Numbered from the stretch's first letter, positions 44,146-53,123 are shown. The stretch: DNA of 64,000 nt from Phocaeicola fibrisolvens (GCF_025567125.1 NZ_JAOQJI010000003.1:1-64000), one strand, 5' to 3'. Numbers and translations are program-made. The notes: a model not told the origin generated them from the letters alone.

Positions 44146-44247
44146 TAAACATATTATGGCTAATATTTTAATAGTGACAAACTATGCATGTTTAGTTTAG
44201 CCGTGATACTCTATGAAATATAAAGAAAGCAATTATAGTAGGTACAG

Positions 44248-44333
44248 GAATGTGCGTCAGTAACCTTTGTTCACCAGCTTATAGCTTTACCACCTAACGA
44301 TAAAGCCGGACAGGTCTTTTGTATCGCACATTC
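44248..44333 (+). ncRNA. Candidate structured RNA leader
   Basis: Nested pairs suggest a folded RNA: GAATGTGCG (44248-44256) with CGCACATTC (44325-44333), then ACCT (44263-44266) with AGGT (44312-44315), then GCTTTA (44284-44289) with TAAAGC (44301-44306). It ends 17 bp before the start of the excisionase-like gene, so it may be a regulatory leader or a cis DNA element. Confidence 0.35.
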
Positions 44334-44350
44334 ATAATGATTTTATAATA

Positions 44351-44554
44351 ATGAAAGAAATCAGACCAGCGTGCGATCCAAACGGTGTCTATTCAGTCAA
44401 GCGCACCTGTGCTGAACTCGGTATCAGCAACAAGACACTCAAAAAATACAGAGAAAACGGGTATATCCAACCGCTCAATCCTAATAATGTCAGCCGCCCG
44501 AAATACTCCGGCCAGTCAATAATCGATTGTTGGAACCTGCTCAGTACGTTATGA
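44351..44554 (+). CDS. Excisionase-like helix-turn-helix protein
   Basis: The 67-aa protein has a MerR/excisionase-type winged helix (VYSVKRTCAELGISNKTLKKYRENGYI, ~13-39; then PKYSGQSIIDCWNLL). Such small proteins act with tyrosine integrases as recombination-directionality factors. The stop codon overlaps the ATG of the primase-helicase gene (ATGA at 44551-44554), so the two are translationally coupled. The integrase gene lies 2 kb away. Confidence 0.72.
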   Translation: MKEIRPACDPNGVYSVKRTCAELGISNKTLKKYRENGYIQPLNPNNVSRPKYSGQSIIDCWNLLSTL

Positions 44555-47500
44555 TAAGCGAAACAACCATACGGAAAGTAAGGGAACTTGCCATAGAAGA
44601 CGTACTCAGTCCTTATGTCAGACTGTCCCGAAAAGGCTCAACCCTGATGGGACTTTGTCCTTTCCATACTGAGAAGACCGGTTCCTTTGCTGTCACTCCC
44701 AGCAAGAATCTCTTCCACTGCTTCAGCTGTAACCGTGGCGGTGATTCCATTACGTTTATAATGGAAAAGGAAAACCTTTCCTTCAGTGCCGCCGTGGAAT
44801 TTATTGCCAGGAACCATAATATTCCGGTAGAATACATCAGTGAAGAGCGCAGTGAGGAACAGATGGCTAAAGCCAGGCACCGAGAATCACTTCTAACAGT
44901 TCTCGATACAGTCCAGACCTTTTTCCTTCAATGTCTCAGGGCAACAGACAAGGAAGAGAGCCTTGATGCCAGAGCCTATGCATACAGCCGGTGGCATGAG
45001 GAGTTCTGTGCCTTTGCCGGAATAGGCTATGCACCGAAGGACGGTCAGGCCTTTATGGATTTCTGCAGAAGCAAGGCTCTGAACGAAGAACTGCTGTACG
45101 AACTCGGCATGTTCAAGCGTGGCGAGGACGGCAACACATACGCCATGTTCCGACAGCGTATCATGATTCCCGTGAGAAACAGATGGGGACGCATCATTGC
45201 CTATACAGCCAGATACATCGGAGACAACAGGAAAGCTCCCAAGTATATCAACTCGGCAACAAGCATGATTTACTCCAAGGGAGAAACAGTATTCGGCATT
45301 GACCGTGCAGCCAGACTGCGTGATGCCGACTATTATATCATTGTGGAAGGTGCTCCTGATGTCCTTAGAATGCAGTCGATTGGATACGACAATACAGTAG
45401 CGTCACTTGGAACAGCCTGGAGTGACAACCAATTCGAGCAGCTGAAGAGGTATGTATCCTCACTCTGTTTCATTCCTGATTCAGATATTGCGGAAGGCAA
45501 GCCATACGGACCGGGATTTGAGGCAGTGATGACCAATGGGGCTGCAGCCATAAGAAAAGGATTCCATGTAACAGTCAGGGAACTTCCTTTTACAGAAATA
45601 CCATCCGAGGCAGAAGGAGAAGTACAATATGCCAAGAATGATGCCGACAGCTATATCCGCAGCAGGGAGGATTATACTTCACTTCCGGAAAAGCATTTCA
45701 TTATCTGGCTTGCACAGAAACGTTTTCTGGTAGCCGGTTCCATGGTAGAAGAAAGAAAGTGTGTTGCTGAAATAGCAGACCTATTGCGCTATATAAAAGA
45801 CCAGCTTGTGTATGACCAGTGCATAGAACAGCTCTCCAGACTGCACGGCAAGGTAAAGCTATGGCGTGATGCCGTTACCCAGGCACGTGGGGAAGCCAGG
45901 AGAAGGAACGACAAGCCGACGGCCATGAACGAGATGCAGCGTGAAGCGGAGCTGCTGCGCCAGTTCGGTCTGTTCGTCAGGGAAAACTGTTACTACTCCA
46001 TCGGTGAAGATGATGATGAACCGTCAAGAATCTCCAACTTCATCATGGAACCGCTCTTTCATATCGAGGATGAGATAAACGGAACCAGAATCTTCCGCAT
46101 GAGGAATATGTACAATGTATGCAGGGTCATAGAACTGAAGGAGTCAGAACTCTGCTCGCTGAGCAACTTCCAGCAGAAGGTCGGCTCACTGGGCAATTAT
46201 GTATGGCTGGCCAAGATAGACAAGCTCAACCGTGTAAAGGAATACCTGTATTCAAAGACTGATACGGCAGAGCGTATCAGAAAGCTCGGCTGGAATGCGG
46301 CTGAAGGATTCTTCGCTTTCGGTAACGGAATATTTTTTGCAGGCACATTCAATGCCGTTGATGATTTGGGTATTGTCCGTGGAATCAACGGCAAGGCCTT
46401 CTATATACCGGCCACTTCAAAAATCTATCTCAACAATCCGGAGATATTCCAGTTTGAAAGACTCATGGTACATGAGAACCGTAACGGAATAAAGCTGCAT
46501 GACTATGTAGGCAGACTGATGGAAGTATTCGGTGAGAATGCAAGCGTAGCCTTCTGTTACCTTCTTGCCACCCTCTTCCGTGACATCATATTCAGACGCA
46601 CCCGTCACTTTCCCATTCTGAACCTTTTCGGTGAGAAAGGAACCGGTAAGACAACCCTGGCCACTTCCCTCCAGTCCTTCTTTCTGCACGGAGTAGATCC
46701 GCCCAACCTCGGTGTAACTTCCGTACCGGCCATGAACGACCGTGTATCACAGGCTGTCAATACACTTGCAGTGCTTGATGAATACAAGAACGACCTCGAC
46801 ATCCGCAAGATAGCCTACTTGAAAGGACTCTGGGGCGGTGGCGGCCAGACCAAGAAGAATACGAATACGGACGGGATGGCAGCCCAGACCATTGTTACAA
46901 CAGGTGTAGCCCTTTGCGGCCAGGACAAGCCGACACAGGATATGGCACTCTATACCCGTGTCATCTTCCTTGCCTTTTCAAAGACATCATTCAACCAGAA
47001 TGAGAAAAGGGCTTACGAAGACCTTGTATCAGTCTGCAACATGGGACTTACGCACCTCACCCTGGGGATACTGGGGCACCGGGAACTGTTTGAGAAGAAC
47101 TTTCCGGAAATATATTCCATCACCAAGCGTGAACTGGCTACAAAACTGGAGAATGAAACCATCCATGACCGTATATTCGGTAACTGGGTTATTCCACTGG
47201 CTACCTTCAGGACACTGGAGACAGTCATTGACGTGCCTTTCAGCTATGCGGAACTGTTTGATACAGCAATCAAAGGAATACGAAATCAGAATGAACTGGC
47301 TCAGGAAAGTTCAGAAATAGCGGACTTCTGGAGTATGCTTCAGGGATTCCAGACTTCAGGGAAATGTATTGAGAAGGCACATTACCGCATAAGGTATATG
47401 AAATCCTTCCGTCCATTGTCCGTAAAGGAAGATATAGAATTTAAGGAAGCACGTCCTATTCTCTATCTGAACACGGCAGCCGTGGCATCACTGTTCAACA

Positions 47501-47829
47501 GCCGGAACGCAGGTTCCACCTCCAACCGCTCGAACTGGTCCACCATCATGTCGTACCTGAAATCCCATGCTTCATATTTGGGATTGAAACAGGACAGATT
47601 CACCATACTTCTGCCCAGCGGGCTTCCTGACTATACCATTGACATTGTGAATGGCGAGCAGGTTAAGAAGGTAAAGGTAAACCGACCGAAGGCTTTGTGT
47701 TTTGATTATCTACAATTGAAGGAAACTTTCGGATTGGATCTTGAAACTGAGGTTATAGCTGAAGCACAGGAGGAAATAGCTGTTGAGCAACAACATATAG
47801 TCAAACAGGAGGAATTACATTTTGGCTGA
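44551..47829 (+). CDS. CHC2 zinc-finger primase fused to a superfamily 3-like helicase
   Basis: The 1092-aa protein begins with a DnaG-type CHC2 zinc finger (LCPFHTEKTGSFAVTPSKNLFHCFSC shortened; Cys-His...Cys-x-x-Cys). A TOPRIM domain follows (YIIVEGAPDVLRMQSIGY and FIPDSDIAEG, ~265-325), then a C-terminal ATPase with Walker A LFGEKGTGKTTLATSL (~695-710) and Walker B NTLAVLDEYKN (~740-750). It is a single-chain primase-helicase of the kind used to start replication of mobile-element DNA. The ATG at 44551 was chosen because it overlaps the stop of the excisionase-like gene; an ATG at 44527 is in frame but would overlap it by 28 bp. Confidence 0.85.
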   Translation: MISETTIRKVRELAIEDVLSPYVRLSRKGSTLMGLCPFHTEKTGSFAVTPSKNLFHCFSCNRGGDSITFIMEKENLSFSAAVEFIARNHNIPVEYISEERSEEQMAKARHRESLLTVLDTVQTFFLQCLRATDKEESLDARAYAYSRWHEEFCAFAGIGYAPKDGQAFMDFCRSKALNEELLYELGMFKRGEDGNTYAMFRQRIMIPVRNRWGRIIAYTARYIGDNRKAPKYINSATSMIYSKGETVFGIDRAARLRDADYYIIVEGAPDVLRMQSIGYDNTVASLGTAWSDNQFEQLKRYVSSLCFIPDSDIAEGKPYGPGFEAVMTNGAAAIRKGFHVTVRELPFTEIPSEAEGEVQYAKNDADSYIRSREDYTSLPEKHFIIWLAQKRFLVAGSMVEERKCVAEIADLLRYIKDQLVYDQCIEQLSRLHGKVKLWRDAVTQARGEARRRNDKPTAMNEMQREAELLRQFGLFVRENCYYSIGEDDDEPSRISNFIMEPLFHIEDEINGTRIFRMRNMYNVCRVIELKESELCSLSNFQQKVGSLGNYVWLAKIDKLNRVKEYLYSKTDTAERIRKLGWNAAEGFFAFGNGIFFAGTFNAVDDLGIVRGINGKAFYIPATSKIYLNNPEIFQFERLMVHENRNGIKLHDYVGRLMEVFGENASVAFCYLLATLFRDIIFRRTRHFPILNLFGEKGTGKTTLATSLQSFFLHGVDPPNLGVTSVPAMNDRVSQAVNTLAVLDEYKNDLDIRKIAYLKGLWGGGGQTKKNTNTDGMAAQTIVTTGVALCGQDKPTQDMALYTRVIFLAFSKTSFNQNEKRAYEDLVSVCNMGLTHLTLGILGHRELFEKNFPEIYSITKRELATKLENETIHDRIFGNWVIPLATFRTLETVIDVPFSYAELFDTAIKGIRNQNELAQESSEIADFWSMLQGFQTSGKCIEKAHYRIRYMKSFRPLSVKEDIEFKEARPILYLNTAAVASLFNSRNAGSTSNRSNWSTIMSYLKSHASYLGLKQDRFTILLPSGLPDYTIDIVNGEQVKKVKVNRPKALCFDYLQLKETFGLDLETEVIAEAQEEIAVEQQHIVKQEELHFG

Positions 47830-47923
47830 TTAATATGCAGTATCAAATTAATATACTGATTAACAAGTTATGTTATGTGTCTAAAAATATGCTTTTTAAT
47901 TCATTTTTATAGTGAAATTTCAG

Positions 47924-47931
47924 TATCTTTG
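47924..47931 (+). promoter_or_regulatory. Promoter -7 box for the ATPase/TOPRIM-like pair
   Basis: TATCTTTG matches TAnnTTTG, 55 bp before the ATG at 47986. The leader includes a small inverted repeat CCTA...TAGG (CCTAGTACAGAATTAGG). This separate promoter marks the pair as an independent transcription unit. Confidence 0.55.
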
Positions 47932-47985
47932 TACTTATATGTGCGACCTAGTACAGAATTAGGTGTTTTTTGTAAAACAGACAAT

Positions 47986-49074
47986 ATGATAGATACTATA
48001 ACTGTAAAAAATTTCAAGTCAATAACAGATATGACATTGTCTTTAGGTAATGTCAACGTTTTTATCGGTGCTAACGGTTCCGGTAAATCAAATATTCTTG
48101 AAGCTATAGCAATGGTTGCAGCTGAGCGTTCTGCCCAAATAGAGGTAAATTCCATGATACAGAAAGGTATTAGAATTGCGAAACCAGACTTGATGATAAG
48201 TTCATTTTATGGTCAGCCATCTAACAGCACCATTAATGTAAATATATCTGGAACTGAAGGTGAACGTATAAAATATGCAGTTACCAATTTAACTCCAGAG
48301 GATATTTATTCTACTTGGAATGCTCCTTGGTCAACTGGAGCCAGACGTGGAAATATTAAGGGAGCAGTAGAAAAAACAGATAAGCTAAGGGAATATTTGT
48401 CCAAGTATCTTATTTACTCATTGTCAATCAACGCACTTCGTGGATTGACCTCAGAAAGTTTCCAATATCCGCTTGGTTTGAACGGAGAAGGACTTGATGT
48501 GCTTCTTAACAACATACCCAAAGAAGAAATCATGCAGATAAAAGAATCAGCTAAAGACTATATATCCTGGATTGAAGATATATTCTTTGACAGTGAGGAA
48601 ATATACAAGATGCAGGGATATAAATTGGGAAGAAGTAAATCCAACCTTTATTTCAGGGATAAGTTTATGCAGAAAAAGAACAATCTTTTCTCTGCAGAAA
48701 ATGCCAATGAAGGTGCTTTGGAGCTCTTGTTTTATCTGACACTTTTTATCAGCAGAAAGACTCCTGATTTTTTTGCTATTGACAACATTGAAAATGGGTT
48801 GAATCCTCGTTTGTGCAGGTTTCTCATGAAGAAAATCTGTGAATTGGCTGTCAAGAATGGTAAGCAGGTACTTATAACAACTCATAATCCGGCCATATTG
48901 GATGGATTGAATCTTAATGACGTCAGTCAGCGATTATACGTTGTGACCCGTAACGATGAGGGAAAAACGCAAGCTAAACGTATCCAGACAAAAGAACAGA
49001 CAGGTGAACAGCGCATGATGCTTTCAGAAATGTGGATGAAAGGACTTATTGGCGGTGTACCTTATAATTTCTGA
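47986..49074 (+). CDS. AAA/ABC-type ATPase (OLD-like), candidate defence ATPase
   Basis: The 362-aa protein has Walker A NVFIGANGSGKSNILEAI (28-35 in the P-loop) after an N-terminal strand FKSITDMTLSLG. A Walker B-like FFAIDNIENGLNPRLC and a switch His in VLITTHNPAILDGL follow. This is the AAA_15/21 group of SMC-like ATPases found in OLD, Gabija and PARIS-type defence proteins. The nuclease or TOPRIM part is missing from this protein, but the next gene supplies a TOPRIM-like protein. The ATG at 47986 was chosen because it begins the ATPase domain; 37 upstream residues are open. Confidence 0.8.
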   Translation: MIDTITVKNFKSITDMTLSLGNVNVFIGANGSGKSNILEAIAMVAAERSAQIEVNSMIQKGIRIAKPDLMISSFYGQPSNSTINVNISGTEGERIKYAVTNLTPEDIYSTWNAPWSTGARRGNIKGAVEKTDKLREYLSKYLIYSLSINALRGLTSESFQYPLGLNGEGLDVLLNNIPKEEIMQIKESAKDYISWIEDIFFDSEEIYKMQGYKLGRSKSNLYFRDKFMQKKNNLFSAENANEGALELLFYLTLFISRKTPDFFAIDNIENGLNPRLCRFLMKKICELAVKNGKQVLITTHNPAILDGLNLNDVSQRLYVVTRNDEGKTQAKRIQTKEQTGEQRMMLSEMWMKGLIGGVPYNF

Positions 49075-49078
49075 CGAT

Positions 49079-49759
49079 ATGAGATTGGGTATTATAGCAG
49101 AAGGTAAAGCTGACATAGCTGTAATAAAGGCAGTTCTGAAGGCCTTGAAGGGTATTGATGGTAGTGATGTCGTTCAATTGCGTCCCAGTGAACAGTTTGA
49201 CGAAACAGATTTGAATGAAATGAATTTCAGCAACTGGAATCTGGTCCTGAAATCATGTGAGGACAATAGCCTGCTCCAGTCTTTTTTTGATGTATTGGCA
49301 GATGATGCTTTGCTTGTTGTTCAGATTGATACTGCAGAACGAGGTGAAGCTGGGTATGATATAAATGAACCATTACGTACAAAAGATACAGATTGGAAAG
49401 AATATTGTGATTATCTGTATAAAGCAGTAGAATATAAAATTTCGAACATTATTCCGGAGACTTATCGTGATAAGGTTGCATATGCAATAGCAATTGAAGA
49501 GACTGACGCATGGCTTATACCTTTATTCGATAATTCCTGTAAAGAAACTGCACAGTATGCAAATCCAAAAGAACGGTTACATTATCTTATTGGCAGGATT
49601 GACGGTAAAAAAAGAGTCAGATACATCAACACCGACAAAAAGAACTTGGACTATGACAATATATCAAAAGATATGAGAAAAGGACTTAGGACATGCCGCC
49701 AGAAAAGCCGGAGCCTTGATTTGTTCTGTTTGGACTTGGAGAACAAATGCAATATATAA
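49079..49759 (+). CDS. TOPRIM-like/DUF4276-like partner of the ATPase
   Basis: The 226-aa protein starts with an acidic motif IIAEGKADIAVIKAVLKAL (Glu8), typical of TOPRIM-like or RloB/DUF4276 proteins. It has LLVVQIDTAERGEAGYD (~85-101) and AIAIEETDAWLIPLFD around residue 150. In related systems such proteins are the nuclease or effector of the ATPase-toxin pair. The ATG at 49079 lies 4 bp after the ATPase stop, and a strong hairpin follows the stop, so the two genes form a closed unit. The family is uncertain. Confidence 0.68.
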   Translation: MRLGIIAEGKADIAVIKAVLKALKGIDGSDVVQLRPSEQFDETDLNEMNFSNWNLVLKSCEDNSLLQSFFDVLADDALLVVQIDTAERGEAGYDINEPLRTKDTDWKEYCDYLYKAVEYKISNIIPETYRDKVAYAIAIEETDAWLIPLFDNSCKETAQYANPKERLHYLIGRIDGKKRVRYINTDKKNLDYDNISKDMRKGLRTCRQKSRSLDLFCLDLENKCNI

Positions 49760-49763
49760 TATT

Positions 49764-49802
49764 ATGCCAATAAAAGATAGATTTTCTCTCTTTTGTTGGC
49801 AT
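49764..49802 (+). terminator. Hairpin terminator after the ATPase/TOPRIM-like pair
   Basis: ATGCCAATAAAAGA (49764-49777) pairs with TCTTTTGTTGGCAT (49789-49802), one mismatch, 4 bp after the stop codon. Confidence 0.72.
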
Positions 49803-50027
49803 ATAAATTTTATAAGATTCTCATGGTGGTGAATGGGAAGATGTAAGTTTGGGAAAGCATGTTAAATCTCAACTATAGCAGGAATTTCGGATAAACAGTA
49901 ATATTGTAAAGCTGAAATTCGCAAATAATTTCTTACGGGTTTAGTATTAAATTTCTGATTTTTCAGAATATTTCTGTATATTAGTATAGTAAAAAGACTA
50001 TAAACAAAGGTATAACAAATAAATCCT

Positions 50028-50276
50028 ATGATTGTGGCAAAAACATTTACTATTACCAGTTATGGTAAGAGTAAGGAATATCCAGAGAGCCAGCGTAAGA
50101 AAATGATTAAGGAGTTTGAGACGGCTATGCTTTGCTGTGATGGCAGTGAAGCTGAACGCTACAGGAATATATATGATGACCTGGTTGCCGGTGAGAAGGA
50201 GTGTATGGACACAGAACGTCCATTGAATCCTGAGCTTGAAGCAATGATTGAGCGAATGCTTACTACTCAAAAGTAA
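50028..50276 (+). CDS. Small hypothetical protein
   Basis: The 82-aa protein is mainly helical and charged (MIVAKTFTITSYGKSKEYPESQRKK, then AERYRNIYDDLVAGEKECMDTERPLN). It carries no family I recognise. The start lies ~225 bp after the ATPase/TOPRIM-like unit, and it converges on the WYL gene. Small plus-strand proteins of this size are common in Bacteroides elements. Confidence 0.55.
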   Translation: MIVAKTFTITSYGKSKEYPESQRKKMIKEFETAMLCCDGSEAERYRNIYDDLVAGEKECMDTERPLNPELEAMIERMLTTQK

Positions 50277-50296
50277 TATTCTACAATTGCAGATTT

Positions 50297-51190
50297 TTAT
50301 GTTGCATACCTGTTTCTGATACGTCCAATTTTCTGAAGCAGTTTCATTCTCAACTTTTCCGGGAAAGTAATCTCCACTTTATCACCAAGAGCCAGGATTT
50401 CATCCACCAGCTCGTCAGTCACAAGAAGAGTATAATCAAATGACGTAAAAGTCCCCATATCATTCCTTTCCACCTGCGAATGGTGGAAAGGATGCTTTCT
50501 CAGATAATCTGCAAATGAACCGTAAGCCCTTAGAGTAACCTCTTCCGGCTGCTGTCCGGTCGGAGCCACAACACCAATAGAGTCTGAAAGACGATTAGCC
50601 AGCGAAAATCTGCAGTCTGTCTGAAACCTGTTTCCGCTGAGATAGATTTTGGTCAGTGCATCAAGAGGAACGGCACAGAACTCTGATCCGTTCCTATATC
50701 CGAGCAGATACCAGCGGTTATGGAACAGCTTCAAACCTTCCGGTCGGAAACGGCCTTCCACTTCATTACCCTTGTCATTGGTGTAGAATATGTACAGCTC
50801 ATGCCCATCGCTGATACACTCCGATATATCCGGCAGGTATTCAATACCATTTGACATGTCAGGCAATACAACACGATGGAACAGATACGGACTGCTTTTC
50901 AGAGCCACATCAATGATACGGCTGTTGAACAGCCAGTTCCGGCAGCTGTCACCGAGTATTTCATCCAAGTTCTGGATATAATATGTATAGTCCTTTCTGT
51001 TGCACGCAATAACTATATCAAAATTCTCCTCAATCATTTTTCGGTGATGATGGAATGTGCGCAGACTCAGCGGCTTTCCATTGTACAGGAAGTGGTGCTT
51101 CCATATCTCACAAAGCCTTTCAAAAGTGACCTTTCTTTCCTGATAGACTATATGCAACAGCCAAATGTATCGGTTGTAGATATTATTCAT
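50297..51190 (-). CDS. WYL-domain transcriptional regulator
   Basis: The 297-aa protein has an N-terminal winged helix (residues ~1-75, RKVTFERLCEIWKHHFLYNGKPLSLRTFHHH shortened). A WYL domain follows at ~140-210 (GRFRPEGLKLFHNRWYLLGYRNG), and then a C-terminal WCX domain ending RKHPFHHSQVERND. WYL regulators often control defence islands and sense nucleotides or DNA ends. It is the last minus-strand gene of a group with the SLOG and phosphoribosyltransferase genes upstream, but with 116 bp in between, including a perfect dyad. Confidence 0.83.
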   Translation of the reverse strand: MNNIYNRYIWLLHIVYQERKVTFERLCEIWKHHFLYNGKPLSLRTFHHHRKMIEENFDIVIACNRKDYTYYIQNLDEILGDSCRNWLFNSRIIDVALKSSPYLFHRVVLPDMSNGIEYLPDISECISDGHELYIFYTNDKGNEVEGRFRPEGLKLFHNRWYLLGYRNGSEFCAVPLDALTKIYLSGNRFQTDCRFSLANRLSDSIGVVAPTGQQPEEVTLRAYGSFADYLRKHPFHHSQVERNDMGTFTSFDYTLLVTDELVDEILALGDKVEITFPEKLRMKLLQKIGRIRNRYAT

Positions 51191-51241
51191 AAAATTACCT
51201 CTTATAACTCGTTTAACTATCTAAATATAAGCATTATAAAT

Positions 51242-51266
51242 GAGATATGCAAGAAAATTGCATATC
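51242..51266. promoter_or_regulatory. Perfect dyad upstream of the WYL gene
   Basis: AGATATGCAA (51242-51251) and TTGCATATCT (51257-51266) form a 10-bp perfect inverted repeat around a 5-bp loop, 52 bp upstream of the WYL start. It may be the WYL operator or a terminator for the SLOG gene; there is no strong T run. Confidence 0.5.
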
Positions 51267-51306
51267 TGTTTTCGTATAATATTTTCACTATAATCCGGGC
51301 AGGTTT

Positions 51307-51795
51307 TCAGTACAGATTGATTATATCCATACATCTTTTCCTTGCCTCCCTGTAGGTATAGAATGTTCCTCCATAAGGCTTGCCGTCATAATAGGCAATC
51401 ACGCTACATGAATGCTCCAGCATGAAGTCATTGCGTCTTAGAAGACATCCTTTGAAATAGTGTTCACTCAATACGATAACCCGGTCTGCCTGGGAAATTA
51501 TTCTCTGATGGTGTTCCTTCTCAATTAACGGCCACCGGCAGCTCTGTCTTCTGAAAGGAACAACGGCAATGAGCCGTATATCCGGATACTTTCCCTTCAG
51601 TGACAATACAGTTTCAGCAGCCATCAGGTCGAATCCCATGGCCATACCTGAGTAGAAGCAGGTTATACCTGACCTGCATGCAAGCGACACGGCTTCAACA
51701 AGCCGTGCCCTTATTTCATCCTGCCTTTCTACGGGAACAGTTCTGTGTCCCGTGAAAGCCAGTGACTTTGATTTTTCTGATAATATTCCGTTCAT
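51307..51795 (-). CDS. SLOG-superfamily protein (DUF1273/YpsA-like)
   Basis: The 162-aa protein has the YpsA/DUF1273 pattern: SLAFTGHRTVPVE near the N-terminus, CFYSGMAMGFDLMAAETVLSL (~50-70), LIAVVPFRRQSCRWP, and IAYYDGKPYGGTFYTYREA at the C-terminus. SLOG proteins bind nucleotides or their derivatives, and some take part in nucleotide-signal defence. The ATG at 51795, 4 bp after the stop of the phosphoribosyltransferase gene, was chosen. An open 27 residues upstream would overlap that gene. Confidence 0.75.
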   Translation of the reverse strand: MNGILSEKSKSLAFTGHRTVPVERQDEIRARLVEAVSLACRSGITCFYSGMAMGFDLMAAETVLSLKGKYPDIRLIAVVPFRRQSCRWPLIEKEHHQRIISQADRVIVLSEHYFKGCLLRRNDFMLEHSCSVIAYYDGKPYGGTFYTYREARKRCMDIINLY

Positions 51796-51799
51796 AGTT

Positions 51800-52360
51800 C
51801 TATACTTTATAATGGGTTCTTGCAAGGAAGATGCCTTCAATGACATTCGCTCCGAAACTCTCCAGCTGATTTGCATACATACCGAAACTGATTCCGCGTG
51901 TGATTACATCGTCAAAGACTATGACTGCCTTACCTCTGAACCACTCTTCATCAAACTCTATGATGCTCACCTTTCTGATTTCCTTTTCAGCCTTACGGTT
52001 TTCATGAACTGCCAGCCTTTCTCCGCATACCCTTACATGGTCATATCCGTTTATTGCTCCTGTGAGTTCACATACCCTTTTGCAGAAGTCCATATACCGG
52101 ATTTCATTCTTTCTTACCGATGATGCCGGAACCGGAATGAATACCAACTGTGAGCATCTGCTGCCGTGTTCCTCAATCATTCTTGCTGCCGTCATCTGTG
52201 CCACCTCTTCATGAGACCTTCCATCCTTGAAGTCATAAACCAACTGTCTGTCGGCGATTTCCTTCTCGCCCACATTCTGAATACGTTTGGGAAAATACTT
52301 GCAGAACCATGTCTGCGGCTTTTCCAACTGCTTTCTGATGCTTTCGTCCATCTGTACCAT
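51800..52360 (-). CDS. Phosphoribosyltransferase-like protein
   Basis: The 186-aa protein has the PRTase core motif AVIVFDDVITRGISFGMYANQLE (~145-167) and a front loop with CSQLVFIPVPASS (~70-82). The size and motifs resemble a ComF-type phosphoribosyltransferase without its zinc finger. Together with the SLOG gene 4 bp downstream it suggests a nucleotide-related reaction, for example making or clearing a nucleotide signal. It starts ~50 bp downstream, on the minus strand, of the nested palindrome at 52411-52558. Confidence 0.78.
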   Translation of the reverse strand: MVQMDESIRKQLEKPQTWFCKYFPKRIQNVGEKEIADRQLVYDFKDGRSHEEVAQMTAARMIEEHGSRCSQLVFIPVPASSVRKNEIRYMDFCKRVCELTGAINGYDHVRVCGERLAVHENRKAEKEIRKVSIIEFDEEWFRGKAVIVFDDVITRGISFGMYANQLESFGANVIEGIFLARTHYKV

Positions 52361-52410
52361 ACGCTCTGATTTTTTTCCCTTCTGTCTGCAAGTTTTTCAG
52401 CTTGCCCGAA

Positions 52411-52558
52411 GGATATTTTTTGCAGTTCTCAGAAGCGCAGGCATTCAATAAGGCAAACTTAAAGGAAAGCTGAAAATACGCTCAACCCCGTTTGAGGAAG
52501 ATTTTCAGCTCTGTGTTTGACGTTTGCAATGCCGGAGATACCTTTGCAAAAAAATATC
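52411..52558. repeat. Large nested imperfect palindrome
   Basis: Arms pair outwards from a CCCC loop near 52486-52489: CTCAA/TTGAG (52481-52485, 52492-52496), AGCTGAAAAT/ATTTTCAGCT (52468-52477, 52501-52510), GCAAAC/GTTTGC (~52453, ~52522), GGCATT/AATGCC (~52440, ~52528) and GATATTTTTTGCA/TGCAAAAAAATATC (~52412, 52545-52558). It lies just before the phosphoribosyltransferase gene. It could be a single-strand origin, a terminator-like leader or a recombination site. Confidence 0.6.
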
Positions 52559-52723
52559 TGCAGAGGCATGCTGAACAAACCTGTGGCTGTAACGGTACAT
52601 TAGGATAACTATGTATCCCTTTCGCATCAGATGTTTTCAGATAATAAAATGCACCCGTTTCAGGGGTGACGGTGTTGACAGAGAGTATCTGCCAGTGTAT
52701 CAGATACTTCATATAGAAATCAT

Positions 52724-52793
52724 ACGTTGACAAACGTTGACAAGTGTAGCCACAATTTTCAGTCCGCTAAAAATCCATAGCCAAACGTTGACA
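52724..52793 (+). repeat. Three ACGTTGACA direct repeats
   Basis: ACGTTGACA occurs at 52724-52732, 52734-52742 and 52785-52793, the last two within CAAACGTTGACA. They may be iteron-like protein-binding sites. No gene is seen between 52559 and 53123 apart from this. Confidence 0.45.
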
Positions 52794-53123
52794 CATTATA
52801 ATACTCTATTCTTTATAAGAAAAATCAGAAAGAATATAATATGTTGTATTACAGCAGTTTCCCAGACTGATTTTATGCCGGATTTTCATTGGATTTGCTG
52901 TCAACGCTGTCAACCATCAAATATATGCCTTCCTTATTTCCGTAAAAACAGATTTACCATCAACCGCCTTAGTCCAGCCGTATTGAATATGATGGTAACA
53001 CATAATCCATCGTATTCCCACAATCTCCGAAATAATCCCATATTTGACGTATTGACAGCTAATAATCAACTGTTTACCTTTACGGCATCCAATAAAAGAA
53101 AAGATTAACCAGCATGAGATATA

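Noticed and set aside
52482..52733. Open frame (83 aa) on the minus strand through the palindrome region
   Set aside because: It reads through the strong nested palindrome and has no family features, so the DNA structure is the better explanation.
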